Of a stretch of 64,000 bases of DNA, positions 59,501 through 64,000 are shown in pieces. The position numbers and the translations under genes are program-made. Numbering within the stretch: position 1 is the stretch's first letter; each line of letters starts with the position of its first letter. The stretch is from contig JAPTHN010000001.1 in assembly GCA_026936325.1 (NCBI GenBank), positions 135,075,138-135,139,137 on the forward strand, in the 5' to 3' direction. A model generated the notes under the pieces. The model worked only from the letters and a program-made list of their open reading frames with translations, ran no database searches and was not told where the DNA came from. Source of the DNA: Platynereis dumerilii (Eukaryota; Annelida; Polychaeta; Phyllodocida; Nereididae).

Positions 59501-61316
59501 CAATATTAGTTGCTCAGTGGTTTAAGCAATGGCACCTTCAATTTCATTGCGCTAGGTCGGTTTTGAATCCGCGGATTCTTGTTTGTCATTGCAGGTGGCT
59601 TTGGGACGTTTCACGCTCTTCTAAATTCCTTCATTCACTTCGTGATGTACATCTATTACGGCATGGCCGGCCTCGGACCTCAGTACCAAAAATACCTCTG
59701 GTGGAAAAAATACATGACCTCTATGCAAATGGTGAGTGAGAGTTCCAATCTCATAATTGATCATTTTGATTTTGTTTGAAATGAGGCGGCTGTAGGTTGA
59801 TTCGATTTGATCAGTAGGAGGTTTCCTGACTGAACACAGTCTGCTGTACAAGCAGGGGAGCTAGCGAGGCTGCAGACTGACGAAATTCAGATCGAAATGG
59901 GTATCGAATTGGCTTCTAGGTCAGTGGAACTGCTCCCTCTAAAGTCCGCGCTGTTGCCAATAACGTCCGCGCTCAGCAGAACCCAGCAGGACTGAGCTAG
60001 GCTGCTTCAAAAATGCATGTGAGCGAGGACCAGAAAGGCAGCACCATCAGTGAAATGTTGTAGCCTGCTCGCTGACGCTCGCAACTGATTTAGCAGGCTA
60101 CTGTAGCCTGGGAGGTTTCAAGGTTTTGTGATCTGATGTCATTTCTGGCTGTTGTGACACACAAAATAATTTTTAGAGTCGGTGCCATTGCCTGAATTTT
60201 GTTCTCGGATTGCACAGCTGATAAATAAATTATTTCTTTGATACCAACAATCACTGAGATTCCAGCTTGTTAAACATATTGTTAAAGAAACCTCTAAATA
60301 AACAGTTCAACAAAAATAAGTCCCCCTTTAGATAAACTTGAATATCTCAAAGATTGCTTCACTGATTTTTATGACAGTTGGCTGAATTATAGCCCTGCAT
60401 GATTATCGACCTTACATGTGTGTATTTGTAGTTCAGTGGCATTATTCTTGCCTGAGCCCGCAGCCTTAACGTGAGCCTACTCCTGTTTTCAAAATAAATT
60501 GTTTAGTCTGGCATATTGGTGCCTATGGGGAATTTTAAAAACTCAAACTCAATGCATTTTGCAAAATATAGGCCGAATATAAGGGACCGTTCAGAATTTA
60601 TGACTGGGGGGGGGTGGGAGTTTTGCTGGAACTTCCCGTCAAAAATTGATATCCCCCCCTTGAGTTTCATGCAGATTTTTAGTACCCCACCCTTAGGTTT
60701 CATGCATATTTTTAGTACCCCCCCCCCTTGACATACAAAGTAATACATACATATATACTGTTATACAATGCCACGCGTACAGATTCGCGTCATTTCGCGG
60801 ACTTTTGCGCTTAAGTCCAAATAAAATGAGTTTATGCGTGTTTTTTTAACATTTTTTCTTTGTTAAAATTTCTTACCCCCCCCCTTGGACGTGTTGTCAA
60901 AAATTAATACCCCCCCTTGAAACATGTGTGAAAAGTTAGTACCCCCTCGGCCAAAACTCCCACCCCCCCCCCCCCCCCAGTCATATATTCAGAACGGTCC
61001 CTAAATTATATTATATTTAGCCAAAGTTTCCTCAGTATGCAATTGCTGTATCTATATATAACTAATTTACGACACTTTTCATTCTCAGATCCAGTTCCTG
61101 ATGGTCCTTGTGCACTCATTCCAATTGTTCATCATCGACTGCAACTACCCCAGACTATTTGCTTACTGGATCGGCGCCTATGCTGTCATATTCTTGACTC
61201 TGTTTGCCGATTTTTACATTAATGCTTATCAGAAGAAGCCAATTCGCAAGGAGAAGGGAGTATTGAACAATAATGGACTAATGGAGAACGGCACGAGCCA
61301 CAAAAAAGACGCCTGA
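44461..61316 (+). CDS. Very-long-chain fatty acid elongase, ELOVL1/7-like, complete CDS in 7 exons
   Basis: This is the ER condensing enzyme (3-ketoacyl-CoA synthase) that joins malonyl-CoA to long acyl-CoA. Exons 44461-44518, 46075-46265, 55822-55902, 56118-56174, 56437-56542, 59595-59731 and 61089-61316 join in phase to 858 nt, 285 residues, against 281 in human ELOVL7. ELO motifs: KFVEFFDT (122-129), catalytic HVFHH (145-149), [12 protein letters not shown] (175-186) and TSMQMIQF (206-213). ELOVL1/7 hallmarks include [17 protein letters not shown] and [15 protein letters not shown]. The last four residues KKDA form a dilysine ER-retrieval signal. All introns are GT/AG. A 5' UTR piece (44442-44460) precedes the ATG after a good acceptor, so at least one 5' non-coding exon lies upstream, unlocated. 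AATAAA lies at 61792. I cannot decide between ELOVL1 and ELOVL7 by eye; the pre-duplication ancestor type is plausible. Confidence 0.93.
44519..45873. other. Elongase intron 1, mostly unremarkable
   Basis: AT-rich. A 105-codon minus-strand frame at 44634-44951 has no recognisable domain. No repeats until the MITE at 45874. Confidence 0.5.
45874..46043. mobile_element. Small MITE before elongase exon 2
   Basis: Perfect 15-bp inverted ends GGCTTTAGCTGGCCA (45874-45888) and complement (46029-46043); TTTAGCCA-type motifs recur inside. It ends 31 bp from the exon. Confidence 0.8.
46075..46265 (+). CDS. Elongase exon: first membrane segments
   Basis: 191 bp between TTCTCTTCAG and GTAAGT. Encodes [10 protein letters not shown], the hydrophobic [29 protein letters not shown] and a second hydrophobic stretch ending GYLCYE. 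A MITE ends 31 bp before it. Confidence 0.92.
46427..46834. mobile_element. hAT-type non-autonomous element, 8-bp TSD
   Basis: Ends TAGGACTGTCATTGATAC and GTTTTCGATGACATCCCTA. Perfect duplication GATGCTTT (46419-46426, 46835-46842). The interior is rich in ATCGATAC and CATCGGAAAA. One caveat: CTTGATGCTTTGA is itself repeated just downstream. Confidence 0.8.
46843..47654. other. Elongase intron 2, no feature seen
   Basis: AT-rich intron sequence without recognised repeats apart from CTTGATGCTTTGA, seen twice at 46855-46890. Confidence 0.4.
47655..47733 (-). mobile_element. tRNA-derived SINE, 3' part, split by a MITE
   Basis: Minus-strand SINE body (GAGGACACAGCAATGAAGCG) interrupted at CCAACAT by the element at 47734. 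The rest resumes after 48242. Confidence 0.7.
47734..48242. mobile_element. 5-bp-TSD element, copy 1
   Basis: Ends CAGTCAAGGAAATTACCATC and GATGGTAATTTCCCAGACTG. Perfect 5-bp duplication AACAT (47729-47733, 48243-48247). Inserted in a SINE. About 85% like copy 2 by eye. A 5-bp duplication does not fit the commonest TIR families; classification is open. Confidence 0.85.
48243..48355 (-). mobile_element. tRNA-derived SINE, 5' part, split by a MITE
   Basis: Continuation of the SINE at 47655: AGGTGACCCGCC, a decayed box B, and a box A complement (CCAACTTAGCTGACCC). Confidence 0.7.
48936..49450. mobile_element. 5-bp-TSD element, copy 2
   Basis: Ends CAGTCAGGGAAATTATCACC and TGGTAATTTCCCTGACTG. 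Duplication GTCAT (48931-48935, 49451-49455). 515 bp, non-coding. Confidence 0.85.
49451..51135. other. Elongase intron 2, little structure
   Basis: 49655-49720 contains a SINE-like piece (GGCTTCAAATCCAGCTCCTG). 49720-49790 repeats CTCGGCGGCTCATGCCT-like units. The rest is unremarkable. Confidence 0.4.
51136..51324 (+). mobile_element. tRNA-derived SINE, plus orientation
   Basis: GGTTAGCTCAGTTGGTAGCA is a clear box A; box B is decayed (AGGTTTGATTTC). The 3' end runs directly into an inverted copy. Confidence 0.8.
51325..51532 (-). mobile_element. tRNA-derived SINE, minus orientation
   Basis: Well-preserved copy facing the previous one tail to tail; box B reads GGTTCGAATCC and the body matches 32026-32243. 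The pair can fold into a long imperfect hairpin in the intron RNA. Confidence 0.85.
51533..52316. other. Elongase intron 2, no feature seen
   Basis: No repeat or exon recognised apart from short frames at chance level. Confidence 0.4.
52317..52450. mobile_element. 134-bp hairpin MITE
   Basis: Almost entirely palindromic: AGTGATGAATTTACCTTCAG at the left and its complement at the right, pairing through GATTTTGCATC, with a short loop. TATA motifs border both ends, consistent with a TA target. On the plus-strand intron RNA it would form a stem of about 60 bp. Confidence 0.85.
52782..53137. mobile_element. hAT-like element with 8-bp TSD, carrying a SINE
   Basis: Ends CAGTGGCATATTGAGGGGG and CTGGATATGCCCCTG. 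Perfect duplication GTCTCTCC (52774-52781, 53138-53145). Same family as 38454-38946. Confidence 0.9.
52908..53105 (+). mobile_element. tRNA-derived SINE inside a hAT-like element
   Basis: Box-A region TGGTCGAGTAGTAGTG, box B GGTTCGAATCC, body GGACGGCTGTTTCAATCATC, 3' GGACATAAAGCC and tail CATCCATCCATCC. This is a good reference copy of the family. Confidence 0.85.
53660..53885 (+). mobile_element. tRNA-derived SINE, diverged
   Basis: GGGTTAGCTCAGTTGGTAGC (box A) and a decayed box B (GGTCCGATTCC). The body is diverged with an AT-rich insertion, so this copy is older than its neighbours. Confidence 0.65.
53965..54056 (+). mobile_element. SINE 3' fragment
   Basis: Only the 3' half of the family is present: TCCTCCTCCTGTCCTAAACT, AGGACGTAAAGCCC and CATCCATCCAT. 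Confidence 0.7.
54057..55325. other. Elongase intron 2, no feature seen
   Basis: AT-rich; no repeat or exon recognised. Confidence 0.4.
55326..55407 (+). mobile_element. tRNA-derived SINE 5' part, split by a MITE
   Basis: GGTTGGTCTAGTGGTAGCGT, box B GTGCGAATCC and GAGCTCTTG-like body, interrupted at 55408. It resumes at 55691 to about 55757 and stops without the (ATCC) tail, about 65 bp before elongase exon 3. Confidence 0.8.
55408..55690 (+). mobile_element. 9-bp-TSD MITE, copy 4, inside a SINE
   Basis: Starts CTGACTGAACACAGTCTG, ends GTAGCCTG, 283 bp. Duplication GGGACACCT / GGGTCACCT with one mismatch. Other SINE copies have this sequence uninterrupted, which confirms the insertion limits. 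Confidence 0.9.
55822..55902 (+). CDS. Elongase exon: lumenal loop
   Basis: 81 bp, 27 codons ([20 protein letters not shown] ... AVR), between TTTCTTTGCAG and GTAAGG. It corresponds to the GWGIGYSFRCDIVDYS region of human ELOVL7. The intron before it is about 9.6 kb and full of mobile elements. Confidence 0.88.
56118..56174 (+). CDS. Elongase exon: KxxExxDT motif
   Basis: 57 bp, 19 codons: [19 protein letters not shown]. Acceptor CTTTTCAG, donor GTAAGT, phase 0 on both sides. Confidence 0.9.
56437..56542 (+). CDS. Elongase exon: HxxHH catalytic box
   Basis: 106 bp encoding [20 protein letters not shown] and [15 protein letters not shown], ending in phase 1. The histidine box is intact. Confidence 0.93.
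56900..57290. repeat. Old tandem duplication of about 200 bp
   Basis: Two diverged copies (about 56935-57110 and 57120-57290) share AGATGCGGAATT, ATATGCATTAC-like and GTGTTTTTTGTCAAA segments. Non-coding, in elongase intron 5. Confidence 0.65.
57692..59562. mobile_element. TIR-bounded satellite element
   Basis: Left end AACCGACCTAACG (57692-57704), right end the near-complement CGCTAGGTCGGTT (59550-59562), 12 of 13 matching. Almost everything between is the 150-bp array. No transposase. The right end lies 32 bp from elongase exon 6. Confidence 0.7.
57815..59425. repeat. 150-bp satellite array with YY1-like sites
   Basis: Eleven copies of a unit of about 150 bp (138-152), each starting CATGTCGAGAAATCCAAGATG. 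The unit carries AAGATGGCGGCC or AAGATGGCTGCC and an inverted GGCAGCCATCTT, which fit the YY1 core AAGATGGCGGC. Units 1-2 and 3-4 are near-identical as a 301-bp dimer, so a higher-order unit has spread. Short frames across it are repeat artefacts. Confidence 0.92.
59595..59731 (+). CDS. Elongase exon: NxxHxxMYxYY motif
   Basis: 137 bp from [16 protein letters not shown] to [11 protein letters not shown] between TCATTGCAG and GTGAGT. The TIR-bounded satellite ends 32 bp before it, so the acceptor region borders the element. Confidence 0.93.
59826..60110 (+). mobile_element. 9-bp-TSD MITE, copy 5
   Basis: 285 bp, perfect duplication GGAGGTTTC (59817-59825, 60111-60119). In elongase intron 6, about 95 bp after the donor. 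Confidence 0.9.
60301..60495. mobile_element. TA-target MITE, left end only
   Basis: TA then AACAGTTCAACAAAAATAAG as at 35131, with matching subterminal sequence to GCCTGAGCC. No right end is found, so this copy is truncated. Confidence 0.65.
60593..61001. mobile_element. MITE with TAA target duplication
   Basis: Ends GGGACCGTTCAGAATTTATG and TATATTCAGAACGGTCCC, flanked by TAA on both sides. Internal C runs alternate with TACCCCC and TGAAACATG motifs in inverted arrangement. The 3-bp target fits a PIF/Harbinger-type element. It ends 87 bp before elongase exon 7. Confidence 0.85.
61089..61316 (+). CDS. Elongase last coding exon and stop
   Basis: 75 codons plus TGA. Encodes [18 protein letters not shown], a last membrane segment ([14 protein letters not shown]), a basic tail and the terminal KKDA. 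The acceptor is CATTCTCAG, 85 bp after a MITE. Confidence 0.92.
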   Translation: MQFLMVLVHSFQLFIIDCNYPRLFAYWIGAYAVIFLTLFADFYINAYQKKPIRKEKGVLNNNGLMENGTSHKKDA

Positions 61317-61797
61317 TGGCCGAGCGTGGAGGCCGCCGCGAGTCATCGCTACTTGATATCAGAGACATTCACCAAGTCAGCACTGGTTTCTTCAGCTCCA
61401 TATAAAGAATCTGTGATCCGCTCTTGTCTGTGGACTTTTGTATTCATGTAATAGCTTTAACATATTTTTGTACCAAATGCATGTAGTGCTGTGTACATCC
61501 GTACCACAGTGAATGCTGTGTATCAATGTATGTGTGTGGCGTCACTATCTGCGTGTGTTCGAGATGAAAGTTAGAAGTCAAGGTGTCAAGGTGAAGCGTT
61601 TACAGTGAATTAGACTTGTGTCAATCTTAACAAATAATATCTGCATACTTCCTCGGTACCTGGTACAGTAATTGTCAGACTTTGAATAACAAATAAGTGA
61701 CTAAGTCTTGCAGTATATGTTATTTGGTCGTATTTGCGAACCTGTTACTGTTATTGGACTTAGGCCCTTGATGTGCGATCTAACCCTGTGCAATAAA
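61317..61797 (+). terminator. Elongase 3' UTR with poly(A) signal
   Basis: AATAAA at 61792-61797, 476 bp after the stop, in TGTGCAATAAATCT. Later AT-rich sequence could hold alternative sites, so the true end may be further on. Confidence 0.55.
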
Positions 61798-64000
61798 TCT
61801 ATAGGTCTCTTTGAATATCTCACTTGGTAGCGGTGGGTAATGATGTAACTCAATGTATTTGGTTTTCCAAAAAAAATAGATTCTGAATATCATTTCACAA
61901 TTCCTCATGGTTTGAAACAAAAAATATGGAAAAATAACAAACCAAAGGGTTACGGCCTAATCCAATTCCATAATTGTCGCCCTCCCTTTAAAAAAGTGAT
62001 CGACAAATTATCACCCAAAATTTCTTTAAAATCTGTTAGCTACCTTTGAAAATTTTTACAATTCGGAATTTACTCCATTCTTTGTTAAAAGTTACGTTTA
62101 ACCCTAAAAATGTTGTTCCGCATTTGCAGTAGACCCTGCGATGTCCAACCCCCCTCCCTTCGGTGGACTTTCGACTGATCCCATGTGGGGATGCAAACAT
62201 GCTCCCTCATTGGGAGTGCAGTTTCATCTTTCAGTGTCCACAGTACTTCAAATAATGATCAGGAATAGTACTATGAATTGCCATGCTTCTAAAATAGTTA
62301 CAATTACTGAGTGTTCTATGGAGCATCTTGGTCTTGCATTGCAATTGTTAAATGAATTGAATCCAAGTTGATTCTTTGTATAATTGTATTATTGATTTCT
62401 AACATAGTCCTGTAACGCTGCTAATGATGTATAGCAAAATACCATAATATTGGAAGTGTAGATGTACGTTAGTATTACTTATTATTAGAGAATTATTTTT
62501 TATATAATATAATCATTAGTGACCCATGTATTATTGTACTGGCTTTCAAAATTTACAATGAATCTAGCCCATTATTTCGATTCCTTTTCCCTGCAGTGAA
62601 TAGCATTTCCTTCTCAACTTGACGAATCATATAATATTGTCTGAAGAAAACAATCTATAGCATTCATTTACAATATTTTATTGGTCTGCCTTTGCCTCAT
62701 TGTCTTTTAAAATGTTGACATATATGTGAATGAAATGCATTTTATGATCGTTTTCATTTTACTCGCTATAAATTGTTTACTTGGTGAGGAAGATCCCACC
62801 GATTATAAACTATTGTCTGTCACCGCTGGCTATGAATATATCTTGTAGGCACTTCATTTTAACTCTGGAATTAGTTGTATTATTGCTATATATTGTGATT
62901 ATCGTCTAATAATGGAATTGCGAGGAAATATCTTGAACTCCTCCAGTGGGAGTTAAAGCTGGCTATCCAAATGTCCGTTTCTGCATCTGTGATTTGTAAT
63001 GCTAATTTGCAAGTAATTCATGGACACAAAATCAGACACATGGATAGCCAGCTTAAATCTGTGAACAATTTTGAGCCTCAGCGAATACATATAAATGTCA
63101 ATTCATGTTGCCCTTGATAGTTATAGTTTTTGAAAAACTTTTATTGAAGACTCAAAGGAATTGTCATAGTGCACAAATGAAGAACTGTCTATAAAATATA
63201 GTGCCATCATACATAGTACATAACCTTGTATATCATATGTGTCATATTTATGTGACGAGGTCTCATAGATAGTAATTAGGGCTCTCGCATCAAATAATTT
63301 ATCGCCACTGGTTCGTTTCTGCTAAAATCTATTTGTGCTTGCAAAAAGGAGTAATTGGAGTTTGATCTGGTGACGTATACATGTGTCACTCATTTCTAAG
63401 AGACTGTGTACTGTCTAGGGATCCAAGAGACTATGTGCTACTGTATGGGGAGTTTGGTTAAAGTTGGTTTTTCTTCTACGAGAAGATAATTGCTTTATTC
63501 AATACATGCGGAAAACAGTATTTTCAATCTATTGCTATCTATCTTTTGAGTGCATTGTCTTGAACTCATTACAGCAAGTTTATACCAGTCAAGTTCCCCA
63601 GTGATGTTTTAACAATCTAGAACTCAGGGCATTCACTTCTTGGTAGTCTTTTCAAACAAACTGGTCAATGACGCACTAGTTACTAGTAGATGTAATATAA
63701 AGCTGGTTGTCCATTTGCGTATTTCATTACTAAGATTTATTTCAATCTCCGTTTGCTTATTTCTTTACTTCATTCAATTTCAAGTTCTGTGTCCCACAAG
63801 TTATAGTTGTAAACTTGTAATGCGAGACATCAAAATATTTTGTGAAATGATGTGTTAATCCCTGAGCAAGTGCTAGAATTAGGGACAGATCAGCCAAATT
63901 TGAACTAGATCACCATTAAAAAATAAACATGAAAATGGGAGAATTTAAGGAAATTTCTATAATTTTTTGATGATTTTGGTTTCCATATAGTCTATGGCGA
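61798..64000. other. Flank downstream of the elongase
   Basis: AT-rich, no exon or array. A 20-bp block GTGTCTGATTTTGTGTCCAT-like at about 63020-63045 pairs partly with 62960-63000 around TGGCTATCC, an imperfect inverted repeat (62955-63055). Part of this could be an extended 3' UTR. Confidence 0.4.

Noticed and set aside
1-64000. Retroviruses, LTR elements, Polintons or other capsid-bearing elements
   Set aside because: No LTR pairs, reverse transcriptase, integrase, capsid or polymerase-like stretches were recognised.

Overview
This window is animal nuclear DNA: genes are split by kilobase introns with GT/AG borders, the DNA is AT-rich, and most of it is transposon-derived. The two recognisable host genes and the repeat content fit a marine invertebrate, perhaps a deuterostome such as an echinoderm; the phylum is a guess. 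There are no bacterial features, rRNA genes, convincing tRNA genes or CRISPR arrays, and I saw no retrovirus, LTR element or Polinton.

Host genes. (1) Minus strand, 9268-14826: five consecutive exons of an SLC43-family major-facilitator transporter, closest by eye to SLC43A3 (equilibrative nucleobase transporter). About 320 residues are present; the start exon and the C-terminal half are not visible. (2) Plus strand, 44461-61316: a complete seven-exon coding sequence of 285 codons for a very-long-chain fatty-acid elongase of the ELOVL1/ELOVL7 type, with all catalytic motifs and a C-terminal dilysine ER signal. The two genes diverge and are about 30 kb apart.

Layout. 1-5666 is a giant palindrome whose arms are arrays of a roughly 205-bp unit. 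6797-9240 holds GATA microsatellites and a nearly intact PIF/Harbinger transposase (minus strand) with one in-frame TGA. A canonical histone-type 3' stem-loop lies just past its stop codon. 9268-14826 is the transporter, with a 1.6-kb foldback element in one intron. 14827-44273 is intergenic and repeat-packed: a 951-bp tandem duplication, minisatellites, hairpins, TIR elements with readable target duplications, tRNA-derived SINEs and a CTGCAG-rich satellite. 44461-61316 is the elongase; its introns carry SINEs, several inverted-repeat families, nested insertions and a TIR-bounded array of a 150-bp unit rich in YY1-like sites. 61317-64000 is its 3' UTR and flank.

The most interesting observations are the histone-type stem-loop on a transposase gene, the repeated theme of inverted repeats enclosing minisatellites, the 9-bp-duplication MITE family with two opposite insertions at one target, and the YY1-like array inside the elongase gene. 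Sequence comparisons were done by eye; no database search was possible.
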